Source: Sandaracinobacteroides sp041675905 (GTDB taxonomy: Bacteria > Pseudomonadota > Alphaproteobacteria > Sphingomonadales > Sphingomonadaceae). Taken from it: DNA of 64,000 nucleotides. The notes below the pieces were generated by a model. The model did no database searches. It was not told the DNA's origin and was given only the letters and a program-made list of their open reading frames with translations. Positions 35,032 to 43,939 of the stretch are shown here, one piece after another (the first letter of the stretch is position 1; every line of letters begins with the position of its first letter). The DNA is taken from contig JBAYSX010000011.1 in assembly GCA_041675905.1 (NCBI GenBank), positions 17,844 to 81,843 on the forward strand, written 5' to 3'. Position numbers and translations under genes: made by a program.

Positions 35032-36168
35032 GTGCGCATCGGTTTTCTGTTCAACCATGAGGCCGCGCACCAGATAGCGCATGGCCTGCCCATCGCCCGG
35101 GCGATCGCGCGCCGCCGCCCGGATATCGACTTGCCGATTTTTGTGGCCAGAGGGGTGGCGGAAGCCGAAGCGCATCGCCTTGGCGGCGGGTTGAGCATCG
35201 TACCGCTACGCCCGGAAAGCCCGGCAGCGGCATGGGGTACGAGGCTTTCGGGCGGCAGTATTCCCCTGGATCGGATTTCCCGGCTTGCGCGCAACCGCGA
35301 CGCCTTTGCCGCGCTCGATGTGCTGGTGGTGCCGGAAAAAACTTCCCTGATGCTGAAATCAAGGTTTGGGTTGAAGGACTTGCGCATGGTGCATACGCGT
35401 CATGGCGCAGGAGATCGCGCCGTCGGCTTCGACAAGGCCAGCGGGCATTTCGATCTCGTGCTGTTATCCGGCCCGAAAATCCGCGACCGGCTGGATGCCG
35501 CCGGGCTGCTGAAGCCGGATGGATATGCCATGGTCGGCTATCCGAAGTTCGATCTTGCGGACGACACTCCGCCCGCATCATTGTTCGATAATGGCCGGCC
35601 CACCGTGCTATATAATCCGCATCCGGCGCCTGGCCTTTCCTCCTGGTATCAAATGGGGCCGGCGATCCTCGATTATTTTGCCCGCAGCAAAGACTTCAAC
35701 CTGATCTTCGCGCCGCATGTGATGCTGTTCGCCAAACGCTTCAACATCGCGCTGTCGCCGCTGTCTCTGGGACGGGTGGGGCGGGTGGAGCGACGCCACC
35801 GCGATCTTCCGCATATGCTGATTGATGAAGGCAGTCGCGCCAGCATCGACATGACCTACACCCGCGCCGCGGATATTTACCTGGGTGATGCCAGCAGCCA
35901 GGTGTATGAATTCCTCAGCCACCCGCGTCCCTGCGTCTTTGTCGATCCACGCCGGACGGCCTGGCAGGGCAACCCGGATTTCGCCCATTGGGAGGCGGGG
36001 CCAGTCGTGCACGACATCGCCAGCCTGGACACGGCTCTGCACGACGCCATGGCCAGACCCCGGGCCTTCCGGGATGCGCAGCGGCGGATTTTCGCCTATA
36101 GTTTCGATCTGGATGGCCGGCCATCCGCCGAACGCGCGGCGGACGCCATTCTGGAGCGTTTCGGGTGA
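35032..36168 (+). CDS. CDP-glycerol glycerophosphotransferase-like protein
   Basis: A 378-residue protein without a signal peptide. The first half resembles a GT-B nucleotide-sugar fold (VRIGFLFNHEAAHQIAHGLP), and the second half resembles Glyphos_transf proteins: NPHPAPGLSSWY, LIFAPHVML, then a DIYLGDASSQVYEFLSHPRP core matching the D-Y-S-S-x-x-x-E/D-F pattern of teichoic-acid polymerases. It probably transfers a glycerol- or polyol-phosphate to a surface polymer. The start is GTG at 35032, just after an AAGG site, 4 bases past the phosphatase stop. The 3' end overlaps the glycosyltransferase start (GTGA). Confidence 0.68.
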   Translation: MRIGFLFNHEAAHQIAHGLPIARAIARRRPDIDLPIFVARGVAEAEAHRLGGGLSIVPLRPESPAAAWGTRLSGGSIPLDRISRLARNRDAFAALDVLVVPEKTSLMLKSRFGLKDLRMVHTRHGAGDRAVGFDKASGHFDLVLLSGPKIRDRLDAAGLLKPDGYAMVGYPKFDLADDTPPASLFDNGRPTVLYNPHPAPGLSSWYQMGPAILDYFARSKDFNLIFAPHVMLFAKRFNIALSPLSLGRVGRVERRHRDLPHMLIDEGSRASIDMTYTRAADIYLGDASSQVYEFLSHPRPCVFVDPRRTAWQGNPDFAHWEAGPVVHDIASLDTALHDAMARPRAFRDAQRRIFAYSFDLDGRPSAERAADAILERFG

Positions 36169-37241
36169 AAATCCTGTATATTATCAATTCTCTGGATGGT
36201 GGCGGCGGGGCGCTGCCGCTGCCTGACGTGATCGACGTGATGCGCGACGCCGGCCATGCGGTGCTCGTCGTCAGCCTGATGGAGCGCGACGGTCGCGCTC
36301 GCCCGTTGCTTTCCGCCGCCGGTATTCCATATGTGGTGATCGGCGGTGCGAAACGCCGTTTCGCTTCGACGGCGATCCGTCTCGACAAATTAATTTGGGA
36401 ATGGCGTCCCGACATGCTGTGGACGTCCCTGACCCACGCCACCATTACCGGCGAAATTGCCGGTCTGATGCGCGGCATCCCGGTGACGAGCTGGCTGCAT
36501 AATGCGTGGCTGAAGCCGATAAACCGCCGCATCCTGCGTCAGACCGCGCGCTTCACGCGCCATTGGGTAGCGGATTCACGCACGGTCGCCGATTTCGGCG
36601 CGGAGAGCCTTGGCATTGATCCGGCAAATATCAGCATCTGGCCGCTGTTCATCGCGAGAGAAACGGCTGTCGTTACACGTACGGCTGGCCCGCAATTCCG
36701 CCTCGGCAGTCTCGGTCGATTGCACCGCAACAAGGGCTATGACCAGCTCATTCGCGCCGTTCATGTGCTGCAACGCGAGACGCCGGAAATCGCCGCGCAA
36801 TTATCCGTGCATATCGCGGGGGAGGGCGCGGAACTGCCGTCGCTGCAAGCATTATGCAAATCGCTCAACGTGCATAATGTGCATTTCGATGGCTTCACTG
36901 CCGATCCCGCCGCGTTTCTGGCGACGCTCGACGGCTATATCCAGCCATCGCACCATGAGGGCCTGTGCATTGCCGCGCATGAAGCCATGCTCGCCAGGCT
37001 TCCCATTATCGCCAGCCCGGTGGGAGAAATGGCCAACAGCATCCGCACATCGGGTGGCGGGCTGCTGGCCGGCTGGGCCGATGTGCCGGCTTTGGCCGCA
37101 GCAATCCGCCAGTTGATCACGGACCGCGCCGGTGCCGGCGCTATGGGAGAGGCTGGTCAAGGCTATGTGGCGGAATATTTTTCCGCCGACGCTTTTACCG
37201 CCCGGGGTCGGGCAGCGCTACGGGCCGCAGGCGCGGATTAA
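36165..37241 (+). CDS. glycosyltransferase family 4 protein
   Basis: A 358-residue GT-B glycosyltransferase. The N-terminal half starts MKILYIINSLDGGGGALPL, the glycine-rich acceptor side. The C-terminal half has LGSLGRLHRNKGYDQLI, HIAGEGAELPSLQ and the nucleotide-binding E-x7-E region as QPSHHEGLCIAAHEAM, which is typical of GT4. Acceptor and sugar are unknown; the neighbours suggest a surface glycan or glycopolymer. The GTG at 36165 overlaps the previous stop. The stop shares TTAA with the convergent recX gene. Confidence 0.88.
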   Translation: MKILYIINSLDGGGGALPLPDVIDVMRDAGHAVLVVSLMERDGRARPLLSAAGIPYVVIGGAKRRFASTAIRLDKLIWEWRPDMLWTSLTHATITGEIAGLMRGIPVTSWLHNAWLKPINRRILRQTARFTRHWVADSRTVADFGAESLGIDPANISIWPLFIARETAVVTRTAGPQFRLGSLGRLHRNKGYDQLIRAVHVLQRETPEIAAQLSVHIAGEGAELPSLQALCKSLNVHNVHFDGFTADPAAFLATLDGYIQPSHHEGLCIAAHEAMLARLPIIASPVGEMANSIRTSGGGLLAGWADVPALAAAIRQLITDRAGAGAMGEAGQGYVAEYFSADAFTARGRAALRAAGAD

Positions 37242-37783
37242 TCCGTCGCAAGCTCCTCCGCCGCCTCCACACTCTCCGCCTGCAATAGTTTCCGCGACAG
37301 ATCGAGGGCGTGTCCGGCGCGCAGCATGGCCGCCATCTGGCGCTGACGGATGCGCGGATCGTCCGCCGGAGAGCCGAACGGGCCAAGGCGGCGGCGGCGG
37401 GCGAAGGCGAGGGCGGCGGCTACAGGGTCGATTGTTTCCGCCACTTCTGCCGCCAGATTTTTCTCCACGCCATAAGCCGCCAGATGCTGCCGCAAACGGG
37501 CCGGGCCGAGCCCTTTGCGCTGCGCGCCCCGCGCCCGCGCTTCGGCGAAGCTGCTGTCGTTGATATAGCCCAGTTCTGAAAGCCGGTGGGCGATTCCTTC
37601 CGGGTCCGGTTCGTCTTCTTCTGCCCAGCCGCGCTGGCGCACTTTCTGCTTCAAATGCCGGACGACTCGGACTTCGCTGGTCTGGAAACGCTCCACATAA
37701 CGAAGCGCAATCGCCTCCAGAGCGGCGCGATCCAGTGGCTTCGGGGCCACAGGAGGGCGGCCGGGATGCTGTTTTGGCGGCAT
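37238..37783 (-). CDS. regulatory protein RecX family
   Basis: A 181-residue helical, Arg-rich protein with the RecX layout of repeated three-helix units. It reads ALEAIALRYVERFQTSEVRV, then LSELGYINDSSFAEARARGAQRKGLGPARLRQHL, the typical RecX core (GYINDxxFA). RecX binds RecA filaments and limits their activity. recA is not in the window. The gene lies convergent to the glycosyltransferase, overlapping it by 4 bases. Confidence 0.85.
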   Translation of the reverse strand: MPPKQHPGRPPVAPKPLDRAALEAIALRYVERFQTSEVRVVRHLKQKVRQRGWAEEDEPDPEGIAHRLSELGYINDSSFAEARARGAQRKGLGPARLRQHLAAYGVEKNLAAEVAETIDPVAAALAFARRRRLGPFGSPADDPRIRQRQMAAMLRAGHALDLSRKLLQAESVEAAEELATD

Positions 37784-37921
37784 TTGCCACTATCCTGCCA
37801 TAGTTTCGGCGCTTTTTGAATGTTGAAAGGGCGGGTTGGCATGTTTCGTGCGTTCTGATGGGCAGAGCCCGACTGACACCGTGCGCCGCACGGACGACAT
37901 GTGATTCGGGAATCAGTGCTT

Positions 37922-39751
37922 ATGTTACAGACAGAGGATGACAGGCCGGTGAATATTCAGGGCAGGATGGCCGCCGCCGGAACGGTGGGCGATACAAGGC
38001 CGGAAATCGCGAAATCCGCGCCACAGCCAACGCCGCTGGATTCGGGCATCCCCTTCGTTACCGGGCGTTATCACACACTGACCGATGCGCTCGATTATGC
38101 CGCAACCGGAGCATCGGGTTTCAATTTCCATGACGCCCGCGCCACGTTGGTCCGTGCCTATCCATACGCGGAACTTGCGGCGGACGCGCGGCGTTGGGCC
38201 GGAAAATTCATCGCCTGCGGCGTCCGGCCAGGGGAACGGGTGGCGCTGATCGCGGAAACCGGTGCGGATTTTGCCGCCGCTTTCTTTGCGGCGCTTTATG
38301 CGGGCGTGCTGCCTGTTCCGCTGCCATTGCCAACCTCGTTTGGCGGGCGCGACACCTATATCGACCAGTTGCGCAACCAGTTGCGCAGTTGTGATCCGGC
38401 GCTGGTGCTGGGGCCGGAAGGGCTGTTGCCGATGTTCGCCGCCGCTGCCGATGGTCTGGCGGAAGCGATGGGGTGGGAGACGTTTGCCGCCTTTCCCGAT
38501 ACCGGCGCACCGCTGCCCGCCGCCGATCCGGACGCCATCGCCTATCTGCAATATTCCAGTGGTTCCACCCGCTTTCCGCATGGCGTTGCCGTAACCCACC
38601 GCGCCGTGATGGCCAATCTTTCCGGCCATGCGCTGGCGATGGAGATGGGCAAGGGCGATCGTGGCGTATCCTGGCTGCCCTGGTATCACGACATGGGCCT
38701 TGTCGGCACGATGCTGTCCACGATGGCGGCGCAGATGTCGGTCGATTTCCTCGCCACCGACGATTTCGCCCGCCGGCCATTGTCCTGGCTGACGCTGATC
38801 AGCCGCAATCCGGGCAACACCCTGTCTTATTCACCCAGCTTTGGGTACGATATCTGCGCGCGTCGCGTATCGACGCAAACCGATGTGGCCGGACAGTTCG
38901 ACCTGTCGCGCTGGCGGATCGCCGGTAATGGCGCGGATATGATTCGGCCGGAGGTGTGCCAGGCGTTCGTCGATGCCTTTGCGCCAGCGGGGTTCCAGGC
39001 GTCCGCCTTCACCCCCAGCTACGGCCTTGCTGAAGCGACTCTGGCCGTTTCTGTCGCGCCGATGGGACAGGGGATCGTTTGCGATCTGGTGGAGGAGCGG
39101 CAACTGGCTGGCGCGGGCGCCGCCGATACGCCCGCCGATCCGTCGCAGCCGGTGCGCTATCGCGCCATCGTCGATTGTGGCGTACCGCTGCAGGGCCTCA
39201 CCGTCGTTATTCGCGACGAAGACGGCCAGCCACTCCCCGACCGCCAGATCGGGCGGGTGACGGTGAAGGGCGAAGGCATCATGCAGGGCTATTATCAGGA
39301 TCCGGAGGCGACAGCCGCCTGCCTGACCGAGGGCTGGCTGGATACCGGCGACATGGGCTATCTGATTGACGGCCATATCTTCATCGTCGGACGCGCCAAG
39401 GACATGATCATCCTGAATGGCAAGAACCACTGGCCGCAGGATATCGAATGGGCGATCGAGCAATTGCAGGGCTTCAAGGCGGGAGATATCGCTGCTTTCG
39501 CCATCACCACTTCATCGGGCGAGGAAGCTCCGGCGGTGCTCGTGCAATGCCGCACATCCGACCCGAATGAGCGCGCGGCGCTGAAGGAATCCATCCGCGC
39601 GAAGGTGCGGGCGATTACCGGCATGAATTGCGTTGTCGAACTGGTGCCGCCGCGTACCCTGCCGCGCACCTCTTCGGGCAAGCTCAGCCGGGTCAAGGCG
39701 CGCCAGCTTTATCTGTCGGGCGAGATCGTCCCGTTTGAAGTGGCGGCCTGA
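37922..39751 (+). CDS. fatty acyl-AMP ligase (FAAL)
   Basis: A 609-residue AMP-forming ligase of the FAAL group. The adenylation core has AYLQYSSGSTRFPHGVAVTH, the phosphate-binding P-loop variant with SSGSTRFP. Also present are WLPWYHDMGLVGTM (the FAAL HDMGLxG motif), SYGLAEATL and EGWLDTGDMGYL. The C-terminal lid carries GRAKDMIILNGKNHWPQDIE and the catalytic Lys in RTSSGKLSR. FAALs make acyl-adenylates for carrier proteins or PKS enzymes rather than acyl-CoA. No carrier protein or PKS is nearby, so the acceptor is unknown. The start is uncertain: ATG 37922 is used; GTG 37901 and ATG 37967 are alternatives. Confidence 0.85.
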   Translation: MLQTEDDRPVNIQGRMAAAGTVGDTRPEIAKSAPQPTPLDSGIPFVTGRYHTLTDALDYAATGASGFNFHDARATLVRAYPYAELAADARRWAGKFIACGVRPGERVALIAETGADFAAAFFAALYAGVLPVPLPLPTSFGGRDTYIDQLRNQLRSCDPALVLGPEGLLPMFAAAADGLAEAMGWETFAAFPDTGAPLPAADPDAIAYLQYSSGSTRFPHGVAVTHRAVMANLSGHALAMEMGKGDRGVSWLPWYHDMGLVGTMLSTMAAQMSVDFLATDDFARRPLSWLTLISRNPGNTLSYSPSFGYDICARRVSTQTDVAGQFDLSRWRIAGNGADMIRPEVCQAFVDAFAPAGFQASAFTPSYGLAEATLAVSVAPMGQGIVCDLVEERQLAGAGAADTPADPSQPVRYRAIVDCGVPLQGLTVVIRDEDGQPLPDRQIGRVTVKGEGIMQGYYQDPEATAACLTEGWLDTGDMGYLIDGHIFIVGRAKDMIILNGKNHWPQDIEWAIEQLQGFKAGDIAAFAITTSSGEEAPAVLVQCRTSDPNERAALKESIRAKVRAITGMNCVVELVPPRTLPRTSSGKLSRVKARQLYLSGEIVPFEVAA

Positions 39752-39764
39752 CGGGTTGATTTAA

Positions 39765-40691
39765 ATGTCCGCCGTTACGCCTGACGCCGTCGTCAATTGG
39801 GTCGATCGCCTGCCGGCAGGGTTGCAACCCTGGGCCAGACTGGCCCGCTTCGATCGCCCCGCGGGTATGTGGCTTTTGTTCTGGCCCTGTCTGTGGGGCA
39901 CGTTCATGGCCCCGGCAGAAGGCTGGTGGCGCTGGTGGCCGCTGTTTCTTGTCGGTTCCTTTGTCATGCGGTCCGCTGGCTGCATCTTCAACGATATCGC
40001 CGACCGCGATATGGACCGTCAGGTAGCGCGTACTGCTGCCCGGCCCCTGGCCAGCGGACAGATTTCGCTTTCCGGTGCATGGGCATCGCTGATTCTATTA
40101 TCGCTGATCGGGCTGGGTGTGTTGCTGGCCTTGCCGCGCCAGGCGCAAATCATGGCGCTGGCGTCCCTGCTGCTGGTCGCTGCCTATCCGTTCATGAAGC
40201 GAATCACCTGGTGGCCGCAGGCCTGGCTTGGCCTGACTTTCAACTGGGGCATACCGGTTGGCTGGGCGGCGGCGCTGCCGAATTTGCGCGCCGACTGGCC
40301 GGTGATGGCGCTGGCCTATGCCGCCGGCGTCGCATGGACTCTGGGGTATGACACGATTTACGCCGTGCAGGATCGTGAGGACGATGTGCTGGCGGGCGTA
40401 AAATCCTCGGCGCGTGCATTGGGCCGCCATGTGAAAACCGGCGTTACGGGATTCCTCGGCCTGGCCTGGTTGTTGCTGACGCTGTCGCTGGTGCGCTGGA
40501 CGGGCGAATGGTCGGCGGCGTGGCTGCTTGCGCCGGTGGCGCTGCATTTCCTCTGGCAGGCGACAACCTTTAACCCCGACGACAACGCCAATGCCTTGCG
40601 GCGTTTCCGCTCGAATTTTTTCGTCGGCGCGCTCGTTGCACTGGCATACGCCGGTGCGGCCCTGCTTTACGAAGGCGTGCAACCTTCCTAA
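39765..40691 (+). CDS. ubiA: 4-hydroxybenzoate polyprenyltransferase UbiA
   Basis: A 308-residue membrane prenyltransferase of ubiquinone biosynthesis with about 8-9 hydrophobic segments. The first Asp-rich motif is NDIADRDMDRQVARTAARPL, holding N-D-x-x-D-x-x-x-D. The second is YDTIYAVQDREDDVLAGVKS, the D-x-x-x-D side that binds diphosphate. Length is usual. The ATG at 39765 lies 13 bases after the FAAL stop, and the pmbA-type gene follows 10 bases later, so the three may share a transcript. Confidence 0.95.
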   Translation: MSAVTPDAVVNWVDRLPAGLQPWARLARFDRPAGMWLLFWPCLWGTFMAPAEGWWRWWPLFLVGSFVMRSAGCIFNDIADRDMDRQVARTAARPLASGQISLSGAWASLILLSLIGLGVLLALPRQAQIMALASLLLVAAYPFMKRITWWPQAWLGLTFNWGIPVGWAAALPNLRADWPVMALAYAAGVAWTLGYDTIYAVQDREDDVLAGVKSSARALGRHVKTGVTGFLGLAWLLLTLSLVRWTGEWSAAWLLAPVALHFLWQATTFNPDDNANALRRFRSNFFVGALVALAYAGAALLYEGVQPS

Positions 40692-40701
40692 GCACAGAGA
40701 C

Positions 40702-42066
40702 ATGCTTACGAACGAACAGGCGCTGGACCGCCTCGATCATCTCCTGTCCCTCGCCCGCGCTGCCGGGGCTGACGCCGCAGACGCGATTTACGCGGGCCAG
40801 GAATCCAGCGGCATTGGCGTTCGCCTCGGCGAACTGGAAGATATTGGCCGCAGCGAGGACGAGGAAATCGGCCTGCGGCTGTTTCTTGGCCGCTGCTCTG
40901 CCCAGGTTTCCACGTCCGATCTGACGCCCGCCGCGCTTGCGGAAGTGGTGGATCGGGCCAGGCTGATGGCGGAAGGTGCACCCGAAGATCCCTATGCCGG
41001 TCTCGCGGCGCAGGAGCTGCTCGCCCCCGGTCCGTTCGCTGATTTCGATATTTTCGATCCCGAAGCCGTCGGGCTTGCGCCGGAAAAGCTGCGCGAGATG
41101 GCGCTTGCCGCCGAAAACGCGGCGCGTGGTGTATCCGGCGTCACCAACAGCGAGGGTGGCTCCGCCAGTGCCGGCATGAGCCGCGTGGCGCTCGCCACAT
41201 CGCATGGCTTTCGCGGGGCGACACAGGGCAGTTCCGTATCCGTTTCTGCGTCGGTGGTCGCCGGGGAAGGTGCGGCGATGCAGCGCGACTATGACTGGCA
41301 CAGCGCCCGCCACTTGAGCGATCTGGAAGCCGCCGAAAGCGTCGGTCGTCGTGCCGGGGAACGCGCCGTCCGCCGCCTCAATCCTGTGAAAGTGCCGACC
41401 GGGCCGCTGCCGGTGTTTTTTGATCCACGTGTCGCCACCAGCCTGCTGGGGCATTTGCTGGGCGCAATGAACGGTCAGGCCATCGCCCGCCGGACCAGCT
41501 TCCTGCTGGGCCGCGAAGGCACGGCCATTTTTGCGCCCGGCATCACGATCATCGACGATCCTCACCGCGTCCGTGGCTTGCGCTCTCGCGCATTTGACGG
41601 GGAAGGGCTGCCTACAGCCCGCCGCGAACTGGTGGCTGACGGCATATTGTCCGGCTGGTTGATCGACGCGGCGACGGGGCGGCAGCTCAATCTTCCCCCC
41701 ACAGGCCATGCGGCGCGCGGCACATCCGGCCCGCCGTCGGTATCAGCCAGCAACTTATGGCTGGAGCCGGGCGCCCAAACGCCTGCCGGGCTGATGGCTG
41801 ACGTCAAACTGGGGCTTTATGTTACCGAACTGATCGGCATGGGCGTCAATGGACTGACGGGCGATTACAGCCGTGGCGCCGGCGGCTTCCTTATCCGCGA
41901 TGGCGTGTTGGCCGAGCCGGTAAAGGAGGCCACCATCGCCGGAAATTTGCTGGACATGTTCCGGCAATTAATCCCGGCCAATGATCTGGAGTTCCGCAAC
42001 GCCAGCAATGCGCCCACGTTGCGCGTGGAGGGTATGACGGTGGCAGGGAACGGCCAGGGCGAATAG
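40702..42066 (+). CDS. TldD/PmbA family metalloprotease subunit (PmbA)
   Basis: A 454-residue TldD/PmbA protein. The N-terminal part has ADAADAIYAGQESSGIGVRLGELEDIG, common to the family. The C-terminal part has TGRQLNLPPTGHAARG, GLYVTELIGMGVNGLTGDYS and GAGGFLIRDGVLAEPVKEATIAGNL-type sequence. No HExxxH motif is seen, so this is the PmbA (TldE) partner rather than the catalytic TldD subunit, with which it forms a heterodimer that processes small peptides or antitoxins. tldD is not in the window. The ATG is at 40702. Confidence 0.92.
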   Translation: MLTNEQALDRLDHLLSLARAAGADAADAIYAGQESSGIGVRLGELEDIGRSEDEEIGLRLFLGRCSAQVSTSDLTPAALAEVVDRARLMAEGAPEDPYAGLAAQELLAPGPFADFDIFDPEAVGLAPEKLREMALAAENAARGVSGVTNSEGGSASAGMSRVALATSHGFRGATQGSSVSVSASVVAGEGAAMQRDYDWHSARHLSDLEAAESVGRRAGERAVRRLNPVKVPTGPLPVFFDPRVATSLLGHLLGAMNGQAIARRTSFLLGREGTAIFAPGITIIDDPHRVRGLRSRAFDGEGLPTARRELVADGILSGWLIDAATGRQLNLPPTGHAARGTSGPPSVSASNLWLEPGAQTPAGLMADVKLGLYVTELIGMGVNGLTGDYSRGAGGFLIRDGVLAEPVKEATIAGNLLDMFRQLIPANDLEFRNASNAPTLRVEGMTVAGNGQGE

Positions 42067-42085
42067 ACCGGTTTTACGATCCACC

Positions 42086-42598
42086 TTATGCGTCGCTGAG
42101 AACGGTTTTCGCCGAAGCAGCCGTTCGCGCGCTGTCTTCCATCGCCTTTGTCAGCGCCCGCCGCAGTATTTCCAGTCGCTTGCGGTCCGGATCGTCCACC
42201 GGCAGACTGGTTGCAACCGCGTCTGCGGGAACCAGCCGATTGTCGATGTCGCCCAATATCACGCGCTCGGTATCGAATCGGGACAGGGCCAATTGTGCCT
42301 CCACCCAGGGCTCGCTACCCGCCGCCGAACCCCTCGCCAGCGCAAGCGCGGCCGCCAGGCTATTCCGCGCTGCTGCAATATCTGTCTGCGCTCTGGCCAG
42401 CGCGGATTCCTCTCGCGCAATATCGCTCAGCAGGCTCCGCCGCTCCTCATCCGATAATTGCACCGGGCCGGTGTCCGCCGGCGGAATCTCCCTTGGCGCC
42501 TCGTTGGGGCGAGGGAGGAGAGAAGGAAACTCCCCACCGGGCGCCTTGCAGGCGGCAAGCAGGATCAACGGGATAAAAACGACAATGCGCATGGGCAA
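42086..42598 (-). CDS. predicted lipoprotein, function unknown
   Basis: A 170-residue exported protein. The signal sequence MPMRIVVFIPLILLAAC has a clear lipobox (LLAAC, Cys17). A Pro-rich linker (residues 18-45) leads to an alpha-helical, Ala/Glu/Arg-rich region that may form a coiled coil (residues 48-105). No known domain is recognised. It is convergent with the pmbA-type gene, 19 bases away, and divergent from the tRNA-Arg gene. An in-frame ATG two codons later is equally possible. Confidence 0.72.
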   Translation of the reverse strand: MPMRIVVFIPLILLAACKAPGGEFPSLLPRPNEAPREIPPADTGPVQLSDEERRSLLSDIAREESALARAQTDIAAARNSLAAALALARGSAAGSEPWVEAQLALSRFDTERVILGDIDNRLVPADAVATSLPVDDPDRKRLEILRRALTKAMEDSARTAASAKTVLSDA

Positions 42599-42664
42599 AG
42601 GTGGTAGAACAGCATTTCTCCTCTTGCAATATTCCCCGCTGCCGCCTAAAGCGCCCCTTCCTGC

Positions 42665-42741
42665 GCGCCCGTAGCTCAGCTGGATAGAGCATCAGACTAC
42701 GAATCTGAGGGTCGGACGTTCGAATCGTTCCGGGCGCGCCA
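42665..42741 (+). tRNA. tRNA-Arg (anticodon ACG)
   Basis: A 77-base cloverleaf: acceptor arms GCGCCCG and CGGGCGC, D arm beginning GCTC, anticodon loop with ACG (CTACGAA), T arm with the GTTCGAATC loop, discriminator G and an encoded CCA. The ACG anticodon reads CGN arginine codons after wobble A-to-I editing. tRNA-Arg genes are frequent integration targets, and the accessory-looking region starts just downstream. Confidence 0.97.
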
Positions 42742-42923
42742 TATTTTTCAACGGGTTAACTTCTTATGTTGTGGTCACCACGACAGGTTGAATGTCTGAT
42801 TCAAGGGCAGCGCGAGGGGGCGTAGCCATACGCGATCTGGTTTGGTTGCAAGACGCGCAGATCCTTGATTACTTCTTATGCCGCGTCTGTAAGATCATCC
42901 CGCGCAATCGCTACGCCCAGTTG

Positions 42924-43604
42924 TCAACAGGATCCAAGACGCCCTTCAAAGGCAAAAGCGAAAAACGGCACCATTTCCAAAAAGATGGTCATGACATCGT
43001 TGGATTTGAGCGTCCCTTCCGATTGGCGATCGAGCATGCCTGCCTCGACCAAAGTATGCATCAAAGATGATTGCAGAAAATAGATGGCGAGATAGAGCCG
43101 TTCAGCGCTGGTATTGGGGTAAAGCCTGCGCAATGCGCCGGAGAATTTCTTGTAAACTGGATCGTAAAAGGCAATTACTGGCTCCATAAATGCGTGATAA
43201 TGGTGATTATTTAGGGCTAGTCCCAGGAGGCGCGAATAGTTTTTCCATCCAGGATCTCCGCTGGCCGATCGCATAATCAGCGGTGCCAGATAGGCCACGA
43301 TCAGATCTTCGACGCGCAGGTCGCCACCGTCCTTTCGCAAGGCTTCGTCCAGCGCCTGCATCATTTCATCAACATGGATTGTGGCGCGCCGGGTAATGAC
43401 TTCTCGAAATAACTCTTCCTTGCTGCCAAAATGATGATTGACCAGCCCCAACGGCACATTGGCACTACAGGTGATGTCACGAATCGTGGCGGCGGTATAG
43501 CCGCGATCGGCGAAGGCCGCTTCGGCAGCATCGAGAATTTTTTGTCGTGATACAGCGGCATCAAGCTCCCGCCGGGTAGGCGGTTTGAGAGGGGTCTTGA
43601 TCAC
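42924..43604 (-). CDS. TetR/AcrR family transcriptional regulator
   Basis: A 226-residue regulator. The helix-turn-helix reads RQKILDAAEAAFADRGYTAATIRDITCSA then VNHHFGSKEELFREV, the standard TetR N-terminus. A C-terminal ligand domain of about 150 residues follows, with the group's hydrophobic, aromatic-rich segments (LGLALNNHHYHAF). It is the first gene downstream of the tRNA and divergent from the SnoaL / flavoprotein operon, with two palindromes in the shared gap, so it is the likely local repressor. The effector is unknown. Confidence 0.88.
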   Translation of the reverse strand: MIKTPLKPPTRRELDAAVSRQKILDAAEAAFADRGYTAATIRDITCSANVPLGLVNHHFGSKEELFREVITRRATIHVDEMMQALDEALRKDGGDLRVEDLIVAYLAPLIMRSASGDPGWKNYSRLLGLALNNHHYHAFMEPVIAFYDPVYKKFSGALRRLYPNTSAERLYLAIYFLQSSLMHTLVEAGMLDRQSEGTLKSNDVMTIFLEMVPFFAFAFEGRLGSC

Positions 43605-43717
43605 AAACTTTCCTTAACGTGCTCATTTTATTAGATAACATTGAAAACACGCACTGGGGCGTGTCCGTAAAATACCAGTCTCAACAGGTCGAGTCCTGCC
43701 GTCCGTTATGAGGTCGG

Positions 43718-43733
43718 TCAACATATTGACCAA
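43718..43733. promoter_or_regulatory. 16-base palindrome GGTCAA-CATA-TTGACC (candidate operator)
   Basis: A perfect inverted repeat with 6-base arms around CATA, between tetR and the divergent SnoaL operon. It has the same GTCAA-N4-TTGAC core as the two boxes upstream of the flagellar sigma-54 promoter. Here the nearest plausible binder is the adjacent TetR protein. Confidence 0.5.
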
Positions 43734-43756
43734 AATGAGATGGCGGTATAGCTAAC

Positions 43757-43770
43757 TGAACAAGTGTTCA
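43757..43770. promoter_or_regulatory. 14-base palindrome TGAAC-AAGT-GTTCA (candidate TetR operator)
   Basis: A perfect inverted repeat with 5-base arms, about 180 bases upstream of the first start codon of the operon. The size and symmetry suit a TetR-family dimer. It lies close to the 43718 palindrome, and the relative roles of the two cannot be told. Confidence 0.45.
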
Positions 43771-43939
43771 ACGAACAAACATTCAGTTGGTGTGAATGGT
43801 CCGGGGGGAACCGTAAATTGCCAGACAATCGATATATATATAGCCAGTGTTTACGACCCGCCCGGTTTCAATGCGTCGGGCTGCTTACAAACCGCCGCGC
43901 GAAGATGGCGTGACCTTCAAGATAAACTGGAGAGGGAGA

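Larger units (their letters stand above)
43605..43939. other. regulatory gap between tetR and the SnoaL operon
   Basis: About 335 bases without a gene. It has lower GC than the flanks and holds two palindromes, GGTCAACATATTGACC at 43718-43733 and TGAACAAGTGTTCA at 43757-43770. Both suit control of the divergent tetR and the downstream operon. The short frames here are not convincing. Confidence 0.5.

Noticed and set aside
42665..42741. tRNA-Arg as a proven integration site
   Set aside because: No integrase gene and no second copy of the tRNA 3' end were found downstream, so an island boundary is only a suspicion.
42792..43070. 92-codon forward open frame near the tRNA
   Set aside because: It overlaps the TetR gene on the other strand and shows no known domain; it may be a relic but cannot be supported.
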